Shown here one piece after another: positions 24,260 to 35,774 of a DNA stretch of 64,000 nt (its first letter is position 1; each line of letters starts with the position of its first letter). Position numbers and translations under genes: made by a program. This stretch comes from Volvariella volvacea V23 (Eukaryota; Basidiomycota; Agaricomycetes; Agaricales; Pluteaceae), in assembly GCA_000349905.1 (NCBI GenBank), contig KB722745.1:137233-201232 (forward strand), in the 5' to 3' direction. A model generated the notes under the pieces. That model did not search any database, was not told the DNA's origin, and saw nothing but the letters and a program-made list of their open reading frames with translations.

Positions 24260-25016
24260 GTGCGTGTGCGTGCGCATGCATTTGTGATGTGGTGTGAGAT
24301 GTGCTTGGTATCTCGGCGGAGTGAGGTGGTGTGCTCCATTGGTTTAATGATGCGGTGCATTCATTGGGTTTGAGCATGAGGGCGGTGTGATACGGTATGG
24401 TATGGACTCGCGCACATGTTTCGTTTGCATATTTCCTTCCCCTCGTTTCTTTCTCAATTTTCCCCCCCTCCCCTCGCCGTTATTGTTGTAAATTAGCTGT
24501 AGGCAGGTGTATGTCGATGTCGACTCTGGCCGATGTAAATTAGTATTGGGTGTTGCTTAGTAGTATCTGACGGGTACACCTTCGCAGGCTATAGGCTTTT
24601 ATGTACTTACTGAGAAACCTTACAATAACAAGTAGTTGTTTGATCATTAACTGCGGCTGTTGAGCCAGCCGGATCTAGAGGAATGCAGTACGATGTATTG
24701 ACCGTGAGATGGGAAAGCGAATAGATATCCGTAGAGCAAAGAGATTCAGAGGAGGTATAAGACATAACATGACCCAGAAGCAAGACATACAAACTAGTAC
24801 AACTAGCTGGGTATCTATGATATCAAGTATGTACGTAGACGGAGTGGAATGAAGGAAGATGACATGACCCGAGAGACGATACAGAGAAACACGATAACAT
24901 ACAAGGCCTAGGTGCGCATAAATACCTCCCTCCCATAGCATCTTCATCCTCAACAGATCCTTTCTTTGGTATCGACAACACACGTCTTTGCGATCCCTGG
25001 TGGTACGGCACCACGT
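24260..25016. other. Convergent 3' region
   Basis: Space between the 3' ends of the FHA gene (+) and the F-box gene (-). GT-rich just after the FHA stop, otherwise 3' UTR-like. No gene seen. Confidence 0.45.
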
Positions 25017-26837
25017 TCAATACGACACCTTCTCGTCCGTCACCTGCAGATCCAACCCGCCCCTCCTTAGCCGCTCGATCATATCCAGGTGCTCGACCGT
25101 CAGATGGTACGGCTGGTATCCGATCTTGACCGATCTCAGCTTGACGAGCGGGCGCTTGGCTTGCTTCTTGGCCCTCCCCGGTCTGCTGCTGTCGTTGCCA
25201 TTGTGTTGCTGCTCGTCGAGCGAGCCTGGATCGGCGGACACGGGCAGCTGGCTGCCTTCGGGTTGGGATTGCGTTTCGGACAGGAGAGAGTCGCCGAGCA
25301 GTTCCTCTTCTTCGTCTTCGTCTTCGTCTTCGTCTTCGTTCTCCTCCCCTTCCGTTTCGCTTTCGGCGATAGGCGCCAAATACGCCGATTGACTCGACTT
25401 CACCGCCGTACTGCTCGTCGAACCCAGGGGAGAAGCTGTCGGCTCGACGACCATACCCTGCCTCTTCTCCAGCGCCTGCAACAGCCCGGTCAAGTACCTC
25501 CCATGCAAGCCCATACTCCTCCTCGGCCTATTATTCTCAATCGACTCGTGGACGTCCAAGTGGAAGACCTCCATGTTCGGGAACAAGCCCTCCGCCCCGA
25601 GCTCCCTGTAGAACCTGCCCCCGAGCGAGCTGAGGTCGGTGATGTAGAACCCGGTGATGTGCTTCTCGAGCCCGCCGAGGATGGGCGAGCGGAGGTCGTT
25701 GATGATGTCCATGTCGCCGTATCCAGAGTCGAGGCTGAGGGACTTGAGGGAGGGGAAGGAGGGGTTGAGCGGGATGGAGAGGAAGAAGAAGAGGAGGACT
25801 TCGAGGCTCGAGCCCCGTAGTTCGATTTTGTGCAGCTTGGGGAGGGTGAGAGGGGGTTGAGGGGGCGACGAGGGGTTTCGGCCCTCCATGGTGGGTGAGA
25901 ATGTGATGTAGAGTTCTTCTAGGATTGGGCAGTTGCGTAGGATGTGGACGTAGTTGGTGAAGCCGTTGCTGCATTCTAGTTCGAAGAGTTCGAGGATGGT
26001 GAGGTGCTGGGAGGGGAGGCAGAGGTTGTGGGGGTTGAATGTGGGTAGTTTGAGGACGATTTCTTGTGCTAAGGGGGCCATGGTAGATAGTGGGATGACT
26101 ACACGGGATAGGTCTTCATGAAGGCCTGAGCCGATGAAACCTAGAGCTGAGGTAGATCGTAGTGCAAAGTAACGGGCTCGTGGTAGCGCACGCGAAGTGA
26201 CTAGGTGTTTGAACCAATTCCGGATCTCTTGGGGGTGGAGGGTAAGGTCTAAGTGGTAGAATTTGTGTGCGTGGGGTTTGAGGATATCTGGCACTATGTA
26301 AAGTGGGTAACAGCACCCATCGCGGGGAGGCTCCATCGTCAGGAGCAGGGGGCGTGACCGTGCTCGAGTAAAGCATGTTTCTATCACGTCAAGCGAACGA
26401 GCTCGTACCCCGTGGGGAAAGACGATACTTGTGCGCTTGACTTCGTAATTTGACCACAATTCTGGCATGCTGAGGGCGATATTCCTCCAGAGTGTGCATA
26501 CTTGAGTGATGATGAGACGAGGCTCGGAAGTGGAAGGTAGGATCCCAAGGGGTTCGGGTGTGCAGAAGAGAAAGATCTCCCTCCAGATCTCGGGTGGGAC
26601 GAGGTGTACAGCGGACACTGCTCTGCGGTAACGGCTGATCTTCTGGTTTAGTACGATTCTGCGGGCGTCTAGTTGAGATAATTTAGCTCGTAGTTGAAAA
26701 GCTTCTTCGTCAATAACTCTAAGTTCTTGTTCCGCTATTGTGAGTTCTCGGACGACCCAGGAAGTGGCGGTGTCGGATAAGAAGAATTGGGGATCTGGGG
26801 GTGCGACGTCCCCCTCAGGTATGATTTCAACCGCCAT
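25017..26837 (-). CDS. F-box protein with leucine-rich repeats and acidic tract
   Basis: Single-exon 606-residue frame from MAVEIIPEGDVAPPDPQ at 26837; codons upstream to 26933 are open, but the 26837 ATG has a good context. A helical segment (about 30-75) precedes the F-box VHLVPPEIWREIFLFC and its second half LIITQVCTLWRNIALSMPELW. Leucine-rich repeats fill the middle. Near the C terminus an acidic run of Glu-Asp pairs is encoded by a CTTCGT-type repeat (25307-25345), followed by basic KKQAKR. Probably a substrate receptor for an SCF ubiquitin ligase. Open frames on the opposite strand here are shadows of its GC-rich third positions. Convergent with the FHA gene. Confidence 0.85.
   Translation of the reverse strand: MAVEIIPEGDVAPPDPQFFLSDTATSWVVRELTIAEQELRVIDEEAFQLRAKLSQLDARRIVLNQKISRYRRAVSAVHLVPPEIWREIFLFCTPEPLGILPSTSEPRLIITQVCTLWRNIALSMPELWSNYEVKRTSIVFPHGVRARSLDVIETCFTRARSRPLLLTMEPPRDGCCYPLYIVPDILKPHAHKFYHLDLTLHPQEIRNWFKHLVTSRALPRARYFALRSTSALGFIGSGLHEDLSRVVIPLSTMAPLAQEIVLKLPTFNPHNLCLPSQHLTILELFELECSNGFTNYVHILRNCPILEELYITFSPTMEGRNPSSPPQPPLTLPKLHKIELRGSSLEVLLFFFLSIPLNPSFPSLKSLSLDSGYGDMDIINDLRSPILGGLEKHITGFYITDLSSLGGRFYRELGAEGLFPNMEVFHLDVHESIENNRPRRSMGLHGRYLTGLLQALEKRQGMVVEPTASPLGSTSSTAVKSSQSAYLAPIAESETEGEENEDEDEDEDEEEELLGDSLLSETQSQPEGSQLPVSADPGSLDEQQHNGNDSSRPGRAKKQAKRPLVKLRSVKIGYQPYHLTVEHLDMIERLRRGGLDLQVTDEKVSY
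25307..25345. repeat. Trinucleotide-derived repeat coding Glu/Asp run
   Basis: Imperfect tandem copies of cttcgt inside the F-box gene, giving alternating Glu and Asp residues on the minus strand. Such tracts vary in length between strains. Confidence 0.6.
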
Positions 26838-28281
26838 GGCCTGTTTCTGTTGATTCTGTGAGGAGTAAAGCTCGCAGCTCACTGCACGACCGACTCTTAC
26901 CGCGAACGCAGACTGGCTTCCGGAATCTACCATCGATCCTGGGTCTGTTAGAGTTTAATAGCGTACGAATCGGCAGCAACTCACTTGCAAGTTCGAAACC
27001 AGCGCCCACTGTGAGAAACGGCACACTGCGACGCTACGCCAACGTCGGTCTATTTCAGTCGCAAGTTGCGAAAAGAGCCCGCCCTCCTTCCACAGTGACT
27101 TATAAAAGATATCTCCGCTCTTGTTCCATGACGCCTTGCGCCAATCCCCTGAACGCTGGATGCATTCTCCTTCTCGCCAAACGAAAACTCGACCTGGAAC
27201 CAATAGAAACGGGAGCTCCAACTCGCTGTTATGGGGTCCAAAAAGGTGCTTAACTCCGTGGCGTTTAGTGAGAAACAGTGGCAAGTAAACCCGGGCTCGG
27301 GACTCGGGCACTCGGAAAGCATCGTGTTCTCCGAATGGCTGTTGCTCCGACACTTAGTCAGCTTTTCTCATGCGCTGCACCGACCATCGTGGGCGGGCTT
27401 TTGGGCCAGATCCCGCTGGATGAGCGTGGTACCAGGTAAGTGGTCATGTTAAGTGGTATCAATCATTTGACAAGCCTAGAGGCCAGTATTTGCACGACAG
27501 AGGGATGCTGGCCACGAAACTTTGTGACTAGAAATAGGAAAGCTTGAAGACACTTATCCATTAGGAGAAATCGCAAGGGTGCTGATGAAGCCTCAAAAAC
27601 TCAATGGTGAAACGTGCAGCATCATGAAAACTAGTCTAGCTTGATGTATATCGCCCATTACATGTGGCAAGAACCAAGGACCAGATGGCACTAGGACGCG
27701 CTGAATTCAGGTTGCGTTGGCATTTGTTGGCATCATTCAAGCCAACGTTGTAATTTTCACGATCGATGAAGACCCTGGATGAAAGGTGCTTTGACTCGAA
27801 GACTTGGGAAATAGTCTGGGTTGTCTCCAGCCACGAAATGAATAGTAAGGGTAAGCCGCCAAGTTTACACTCCAATTCCTGCCGTTCCGTAGTCGCAATG
27901 ACAGCACCTGATCGTGTGCCGCCATTGCTGCAAATACTCACCTCGCCGTGCCAGGTTCCTTCGTGCCATCGCCAGCTTAGCCCCAACTCTTCATTTAATG
28001 ATAATTGGGAATCCTCGGTATGGCAATTACTTCGCACGTATTGCGATCGATCCCGAGGCAATCAGTCGGCTTTCAGTACCTCGGCGGCTTTCTAATCCTC
28101 CACTCTGCACATCTCCAGCCTGCAACGCTGACGCCATTTTTGCATCGGACTCATATGACACAAGATGCCCCATTATGGGTAGCACATTAGTGAGCAATCG
28201 CGACAAAACGCTTATATTACGCTGAATGAGTCTCTTGAGTTCCAGTAACTTGAAAAACTTCGAACAACCGCGAGCAACTAG
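26838..28281. other. Intergenic, nothing supported
   Basis: Upstream flanks of the F-box gene (-) and the MDR gene (+). Several open frames of 60-140 codons occur on both strands, but none has domain-like sequence or convincing splice sites. Confidence 0.4.
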
Positions 28282-29713
28282 ATGAAAGCTCTTGTCACCA
28301 GCACTGTCGGGTCAATCAACACAGCCATTGTAACAAGCATCGACGTACCTGAGCCAGGGCCTCACGAGATCAGGTACATCACATGCTGTTAACGGTCCCC
28401 CACGCTTACTGATACCTTGATTCAATAGGATCAAGGTACATTCAGTCGGATTGAACCCAGTCGACGCGCTATATGTTGCACATCCAGTGGACAAGCCAGG
28501 GAGAGTCGTTGGAAGCGACATTGCTGGTACAGTCGACAAGGTCGGCGTCGGAATTAGCAAATTCTCGGTTGGTGATCGCGTCACGACGTTTCTGCAAGGT
28601 GGTGGGTGTTATTCAACTTTAGTCATTATGCATGTTCCTTTGACTAGGAGCGTCACCAACTTGATATATTATCAGCTACTTCTTCAAATTACCGCCCAGG
28701 CGGTTTTGCGGAATATGCCGTTGCCGAAGAGGATTTAACGATACGCATACCAAGTACAGTATCCTTCGAAGAAGCTGCAACATTGCCATTGTGTGCTCTC
28801 ACTGCTGCTCAGGTTCATTCCGCTCAAGTGCTGCACAATAGGGCTTCGTGCTAACCATTGCCTTTTATGCTGTGCCAGATCTTCACCCGGTTGGGTATCA
28901 ATTTGCCGTTCCCTAGTCCCTTTCATACTGCGGACTCTACCGGAATTAGCGGAAAGCACACCGATGATAAATTGAAACCACCTGCGATATTGATCTACTC
29001 CGCGGCGACATCAGTCGGACTCCTCTGCGTCGAGCTGGCTCAGCTACTTCGAACGCCCACCGGAGATTGTTATCGCATTTATGCAACCGCAAGCCCTAAG
29101 CACCATGAAAAGCTGAAAACCCTTGGTGTAGATGGGGTTTTCGATTATCGATCGCCGAAATGGGATGAGGATGTGTTCAGAGCCTCTGGAGGTATATCAT
29201 ACGCTGTCGATTGCATCTCAGAGGGGGAAACTACAGCTCGTATCACGAATATATATATTCCCGGAAGTGGAAGGATTGCTGTCGTTCGGAAGACGGCTTG
29301 GTCAAAAGAAAATGTTCGAAAGGATATTGAGGCATTTTATGGAACGGCATGGGAGGGTCTAGGGCACGAGATCGTATACGATAGTGAGTGCCAGAGGCTA
29401 TCAACACGCTTCTGGATTATTGAACTTGTTCCAATTTGAAGACACAGTCATTCCTGTGTCGCCATCCTGGACTGCGTTCGCGATTTCATTCTTTAAATTC
29501 CTTTCTGACGGAGATCCGGGTGATCCTTCACGTTTTCCTATTGCACCCCTTCCATACCGGTTGATGCCTGGAGGACTTGAGGGCGTCGTACGTGATGGAT
29601 TCAGGCTGTTGGGTCCGGGAACAATGGAGGATAGGTTGCAAGATGGGGATGACTCTAAGCCGTGGCTGAGGCCGATATCTGGAGAGAAGCTGGTGTATCA
29701 TATAGACGCTTGA
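28282..29713 (+). CDS. MDR-superfamily oxidoreductase (enoyl-reductase/ToxD-like)
   Basis: NAD(P)H-dependent medium-chain dehydrogenase/reductase, zinc-independent type, 391 residues. The N-terminal GroES-like half has SVGLNPVDALYVAHPVD, VVGSDIAGTVDKVG, GDRVTTFLQ and the RPGGFAEYAV block. The Rossmann half has the loop SAATSVGLLCVELAQLL in place of AxxGVG, then IYATASPKHHEKLKTLG, FDYRSP and YAVDCIS. Exons: 28282-28373, 28429-28598, 28676-28812, 28879-29383, 29442-29713, all in phase. The group includes trans-acting enoyl reductases and secondary-metabolism reductases, but also many enzymes of unknown substrate. No polyketide synthase lies nearby, so no pathway can be assigned. A decayed tandem copy follows immediately. 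Confidence 0.88.
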
Positions 29714-29883
29714 TGTGTGCCGTCATCATTTGTGTACATGCTTGTTATGCTGCGTAGCATGGGCTTTTGTTCCACCTCATCCAGAACATCGTGAAGCTTA
29801 ATGATTCATGTACTAGCGATCGTAAACCGCCACGTTGACACTGGAACTTGGATCTGTGTCCCCGTCACGAGAAATCAGACTGG

Positions 29884-30970
29884 AACCCTCGTAATGAGCA
29901 CAACATACCCAGGCAATTCTGCGTTTGTGACAGACTTACAGCGTCCTGGTTCAGGTGTGTTCAAGTTCAGGTACACCTATTAATTCTACTGGGGGTTTTA
30001 TATACACTCACTGATAGGTCATTTCATATAGTTGCACTAAAGTACATTCGACTGGCTTGGACACAGTCTGTTATACGTAGCGCACCCAACAGACAAACTA
30101 GTAGGTGTTGTAAGGAGTGACATTGCTGGTGCTTTGAGCAAGGAATCAGCAAGTTCTTGGTTTTGGTGATCATGTCACGACATTCTTGCAAGGTGGCGAG
30201 CATCGTCTATTTTTATTCATCCAACTCAATATTGCAAGTGGACATTTCATCAACCCTACATCTCGTCAGCTATTTATATCGACCCCGCCAACGAGGCTTC
30301 GAAAGGTATGCCGTTGAAGGTGCAAGCTTTGCGCGTCGTGAAAAAAGAACCGTTCTTGATGTCAAACTCCTCAACTACTGATTACCACAAAGGGATGAAA
30401 GTACGCGCTGGGCTTCCGGTGATCGCATATTCTAGCTGTCATTGTAACTCCGAGAATTGGGCTACGTCGCCACACCTTTGATGTAGTCATAACAGGTGGG
30501 AGGGAATCGGTGTCGTTTGGAGGGATGCCTGGTTATAGGAGAATGTCCATGAGAACGCACAACTGATCTTTGTAGAGTCACAGGCGCGAAATAATTCATA
30601 ACAGTAAGTATCTGGTATCATCACTTCTCCTGACTTACTGGATGCTCCTAAGTCCCGTCTTCAACTTCAATGCGCGGCCGTTTCTACATTTCAACCATGA
30701 AGAGTGCTTACACTTGCATTCAAATCGCTTTCTCAAGGGCGTTCATGCTACCCTTCATTCGTTCCTTTTACCGCTTCCATACTAGTTAATACTGGGGATC
30801 CGAAGACGTGGCAGAGATGGGCGCAGTGCTGGCAGGGCAACAGATTGGGGACGATCCAAAGAATATTCCCCGGAAGAAATCGCCTAACGTGTGTCCCACA
30901 CTTGTATGTGCTGGTCATGATGTATAACAGAAATTCCGTTATTTCACCTCATTCCAGACATCGTGAATCG
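29884..30970 (+). pseudogene. Decayed tandem copy of the MDR oxidoreductase
   Basis: Blocks of this stretch align in order with the intact gene just upstream. 29884-29976 matches its first exon (ALVxST ... VxRPGxG). 30033-30202 matches exon 2, including GTGACATTGCTGG and the GTGATCxxGTCACGAC block. 30262-30330 matches exon 3 (PGGFAEYAV region). About 30495-30560 matches the VVxRxAWxxEN block, and 30735-30870 matches the C-terminal exon. Similarity continues into the 3' flank (cacctcat-ccaga-catcgtgaa near 30940, matching 29774). The centre is largely deleted, and stop codons and frame changes are frequent. A clear dead duplicate. Confidence 0.8.
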
Positions 30971-32202
30971 AAATCTGCACGAATGTGTGAAAGAACGCTT
31001 CCTCAAATATGGCTATCGCTGTCTGTCAGTTGTACAGGTCATCAGTTTGGCGACCTCATGCTCATCAGTAAACGAATTTCACCCTACTAGCTCCACACCC
31101 CGGCTCGACGGAATTTGGTGGCCCGTCGGTACCCGCTGTGTTCATTGCCTTTTGGGTGTTATGCACGTTTACTCCGGTGTCGACGACTTGTAAGTCGCCA
31201 AAAATGGACGTGGATTGAGAAAACATTCTCATTCTGGTTCCTTAAGCGATTTTAATCATGTTTAGTCGTTTACCACGCCTTCGATGAGAGTAGGAGGAAA
31301 ACAAGCAGCAATCGCACCTCATTCACGATGAAATAAGTGGCAGTCGCACCTATAATTGAGGAGGTAACGCCTCCTCGCTACTCAACGAAAACCCAAAGGG
31401 GAATATGAAATTCAATTTTGGAAATCAAGGCTGTGTAAAGGCTGTGCTTTCTTCGGCGCCGAGAGGTTCCCAGCACTTCGGTATTTAAATCCATTGGGAA
31501 GTGTCTTTTGCTTATTTCCCCGCATTTATTTACGTCTTCCTAACAAAAATTCCGGATGGTTATGAGCAGCGTCAAGCAGGCCCTTTACCAAGATTTCGAA
31601 GGGAGGAGTATACGCCTACTAAGAGGTTGTTGCTTCTACATACCCCAAGGTGTGAAAGAAGTTCTGATTGATGTTGGGCTTTACTTCTACGTCGATCAAT
31701 GAATAAGCGCAGAAGATTCACCGTCGACGGCCCATCCTCGGTTGCTCTATCTGCGATCCTTCAGTCACATATTGGATACGCTACGCTTTGCATGGCTCCA
31801 CCAAAACTTTCATGCGGCCCGTCAGTGCGTCGCGTCTGACCGCGGTCCGTTTGATTCTTCCATTCATGACCGATGTTGAAAATGATGGGGACTCGTGAAA
31901 CAAGGATTTTGATTGCCTACGATTACAGGCGTTCTATTGTTTGAATTAAACTTCCTATAGCATTAACCCTGCAGAAAGCTATGAAATTCTCCATTAGTGA
32001 AGAAGCTAGATTCGATGCATCATCCTCGTGTACTCATGATCAAGCAGGTTATTTTCGAACGGGCCGTCGAACTTCATGGAGTTTTGTATCTCGACGGCGC
32101 ATGGGATCGGCAAGGGCATTGAGGCCCTTAAACAATGCTCTGAATTCGCCAGCGTGGCCAATGGCATGTGAATGTACTAGAAAATGGGTGAGGAGGATGG
32201 GG
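30971..32202. other. Intergenic; 5' part of duplicated lyase promoter
   Basis: From about 31590 this sequence shares blocks with 35080-35700 upstream of the second pectate lyase, for example the 'taccccaagg' block, 'agaagatt-ccgt-gacgg-ccatcctcgg' and 'cgaacgggccgt'. The duplication therefore included at least 650 bases of promoter. No gene seen before that. Confidence 0.5.
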
Positions 32203-32208
32203 TATAAA
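32203..32208 (+). promoter_or_regulatory. TATA box of first pectate lyase
   Basis: TATAAA lies 69 bases before the ATG at 32272. The second copy has the same element 74 bases before its ATG (35701-35706), which supports function by conservation. Confidence 0.6.
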
Positions 32209-32271
32209 GAGCGAAGGTTTTTTGTACTTCTCCCAACGACTTCCTCTTCACAAGTTCCTCTCGTTCTCGCT

Positions 32272-33951
32272 ATGAAAAGATTCTCTCCTGTCGCCTTGGC
32301 CTCCTTGGCTCTTAGCCTTGCCACTGTTGCATTGGCCGACGTCCCAGTCTATGGACAATGCGGTGGTAACGGTTGGACCGGTATGTAGCTTACATGCTCA
32401 CTTATGCATTTCCAATTGAATTACTTAATACCCAATTCAGGCGAAACTACCTGGTATAATGCAACTTTCTAACGTTATGAATGAGGTTTATTTACGCGTC
32501 ATTTAGCGCTCCTGGGTCGACTTGTGTTGTCCAGAATGAGTGCGTTTAACCCCGCTCGCGTAAAACCAATGGCTGAACACCAATTCCCTCTAGGTGGTAT
32601 CATCAATGTGTGCCTGGTAGTGCCACAACAACTAGCACCAGGACGAGCTCCACCACCACAAGGACCTCAACCACTAGCACTACCACCACACGGTCCACAA
32701 CTACCACCACAAGTACTTCAGCTCCTACTGGAATTACTACCACACTCCCGGCCTCATCCGTGAGTTCAGGTCAACTCCACTTGTGATTTCGGATTTTAAC
32801 ATTCGCTTAGGGCTACGTTGCACTCCCAACCGCCAGCGTTATTTCCGGCTCCTTCGATGGTCGTATGGTTAAATACGATCGCAAAGGCAGCAGTACGTGA
32901 TTGTCTTGATTGATTCTAATCCCATCAACCCTCTACTAATAATTTTGCTACCTTTTTATTTCATAGGTGGAGAGTGCCAAGGACAAGATGAAACCGGAGA
33001 GGAGCATGCAGTCTTCATCTTGCAACCCGGTGCTTCGATTTCTAACGTCATTATTGGAAAGGATCAAGCTGAGGGTATGTTCAGCTGAAATGTTGTGGCG
33101 TTTTGTATAGAGTGCTCATCTTTTATAGGAATTCATTGCCGTGGTCCATGCACACTCACCAACGTCTGGTGGGAGGATGTCTGCGAAGGCAAGCCTTACT
33201 TTGTCTGAATCAAAAACTGGTTGTGCTAACTATGCATCTGCAGATGCTGTAACTGTGTGTCAAAGCCAACTTGTTGTCGTGCGCATTCCACTTACGTTGC
33301 TAAACAGATCAAACAAACTGGTGCTAGTGATGTCTCCTACATTAGAGGAGGAGGAGCCTTCAGCGCCTCGGATAAGATTGGTACGTCAATTGTTTCGCAT
33401 TGCCTGGGGCTGCAACATCTGATCCACCCGTCTCGTTAGTTCAACACAACGGTGCCGGTCGCGTCGAAATTTCCAACTTCTTCGCGAACAGCTTCGGTAT
33501 GTTTTAAGCACGGAAATCAGATAAATATCCCAACCAACTCGGCGCTATCTAGGCAAATTATATAGGTCATGTGGAAATTGCTCTACCCGTTACACCCGCC
33601 ACGTCACAATCAACAATGTGAGCTACAACAGATTCCTCCTTTTTATCATCTCTCACCTGTATAATCGGACATAGGTCTGCCTCAAGGGTGGCTCAGAGGG
33701 TGTAGGCATTAACTCCAACTTTGGAGATACTGCAACACTTTCCAACGTTAAAACCAATGGAAAGCCGAACAATAACAACGTTTGTTGCACATACCAGGGT
33801 GTAGGATCTGGTTCGGAACCTAGCAAGATTGGATGGTAGGGAATATTCGCCGGAAATGTGGGTTCAGGATACTGATGACGCATCTTTACCCTACAGTGGT
33901 GACAGCTATAGCGCGTGTCAATATACTGCTTCAGCGGTTGGCACATGCTAG
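32272..33951 (+). CDS. Secreted pectate lyase (PL3) with N-terminal CBM1
   Basis: Extracellular enzyme cleaving de-esterified pectin by beta-elimination. Signal peptide [22 protein letters not shown] is followed directly by a fungal CBM1 cellulose-binding module ([12 protein letters not shown] ... ending NEWYHQC, with the four conserved Cys and aromatic residues), a Ser/Thr-rich linker, then the PL3 beta-helix domain. That domain shows [72 protein letters not shown] and a Cys-rich C terminus ending VGTC. About ten short introns split the gene, three of them inside the CBM. All junctions tested keep frame. Tandem with the next lyase. Expected to act with it in plant-wall breakdown. Confidence 0.93.
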
Positions 33952-35700
33952 ATGACGCATAATATCTGCTGCTTTTGATACGTATAAGAATACTTCCTGT
34001 CATATAGTTCTGGTTTCTTTACTGTCTGGGCCTGGGCATCGAAATGTGTGTACATAGTGCGATCGGGAAATAACGCTAAATAACCTTTTGATCTTGATTT
34101 CTTGCTTCGCGACTCAGGCACTCTTATCTTAGCCCTTCATAAATAGTGACAAGAACGTAACTCTCCAGATCAATTAGGTTGCGACCGAGGCGCGACTACA
34201 GATGGTGCACCTGAGCATCTTCGGTAGATGCTGCAGATTGCGGATTAGGCGGAACTCTTGCTTCGTCTAGGTAATTGTTGACCGGTTTTATAGATCTACG
34301 TCATGTCGTGCGCATTCCAGGGTGCAGATCTCGGAGATAAGGTCTCTTCGCTGTCAGTTGCGGATAAACTCTTTGAATTGTTCTCAGGCACGGCTCTAGG
34401 CAAGGCTCGATGAGTGTCCGTAGTTGCACATGCGATATGGATGAGCTACCACGTCTTAATTCCTATAAATTATTGGCAATAGCGCGTGACCTTACTCTTT
34501 GTTGGTATTAGCGCCTCGAACAAGAGTATACAAGAGCAACTCTGTTGGCAATCTTAAGAATGAACACATCGCGCATGAAAGGGACCACTCAATCAATATG
34601 TCGCTTGATTGAGCAATCGCATGCATGAGTAACGCGTTATTTCCTGGCAGGGGGCCGAAATATGCGTGCGTCGGAACCAGTGAAATGCAATAGGACAATC
34701 GACTCCCTTACTGAATTATAAAGTCGCTTACTTTGACAGACCTTCAATATGGGATCAAGAGCAAGGGGAGAATAAATGCCCGTTCGTTTGGATCTAGGAG
34801 GAGACTCGGGGCAATGCGCTCGTACTAACTAGAAGGAGAATATCAAACCTCAAATAGGAAGTGATGAAGGCAATGCATTTTTTCTTTCTCCGAGTCCGTC
34901 CCCGCGCAGGATTTCGAATTCCGGTCCAGTACAGGGATAAGTACACGTTGCTTAATCCCCCTTATTTCATCGCAATCACATGCACCTTTCACAAGATAGA
35001 AACTTCGGAATGCCATAAACACTGGCCAAGTGATTTTCCTCACCAATACCTTCACTTCACCAAGCCACCAAGAGTTTTTATTCTTCCTACCCCAAGGTAC
35101 GAGAGAACGTTAAGTTGATGCCGGGGTTTCATTCTACTTCAATCAATTGACAGTTACTGGTTAACACAGAAGATTTGCCGTTGACGGGTCATCCTCGGCT
35201 AGTCTAACTATGATCTTCCAATTCAGTCTCCATACCATCTTGTAGCTCACACTACCTTTTGTACGGCCCGTAATCGCGTTAACATTTGCCGCGGTCCGTG
35301 TCAATTACTCCCCTGTGATAAACTACCAAGGTTATTAGGAGCATTTGACGATTTCTAATAACTTTATTCATTGCCTATAGTAATGGATATGAGGGCATCT
35401 ATTTAGCCTTCGTTCTTCCCTTTCTATCACCTGGGGCGACTACGACAATTCTCCGCAAGCGAAGCACTTCTGTTGCTTCCTTAGCGCCAGATAGTTGATG
35501 CCAGATTTTCTTCGTCATGTACCCATGATCAGGTGAGTTGTTCTCGAACGGGCCGTAAGCTTCATGGAGTTCTGGCGTCTCGATATTGCGTGGCACCCGC
35601 CAAGGCATCGAGACTTGGGCGACAAATTGAATTGTCTGTGCGGAATACCGGTGCGATTGAATGTTCTTGGTACTGTTCAAGGAGAAGCACTAGGGTGTGG
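33952..35700. other. Inter-lyase spacer with duplicated promoter
   Basis: The first kilobase holds no gene. From about 35080 to 35700 it is the diverged copy of the promoter region before the first lyase (31590-32202). Short open frames here have no support. Confidence 0.5.
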
Positions 35701-35706
35701 TATAAA
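35701..35706 (+). promoter_or_regulatory. TATA box of second pectate lyase
   Basis: TATAAA 74 bases before the ATG at 35775, matching position and sequence in the first copy. Confidence 0.6.
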
Positions 35707-35774
35707 TTGTGGGAGCTTTGGTGCCACTTCCAACAATCTCGTCTCTCTGCGCTCTCCTTCATTACAGAGAAACA

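Noticed and set aside
25089..25820. 243-codon frame on the + strand
   Set aside because: Antisense shadow of the F-box gene; low-complexity composition mirrors its codon bias.
30700..31190. Open frames after the MDR gene as a new gene
   Set aside because: Most of the interval to 30970 aligns with the C-terminal exon and 3' flank of the MDR gene; the rest has no support.
34214..34232. Perfect 7-bp hairpin with TCGGT loop
   Set aside because: Too short to separate from chance in 64 kb, and not near a gene end.
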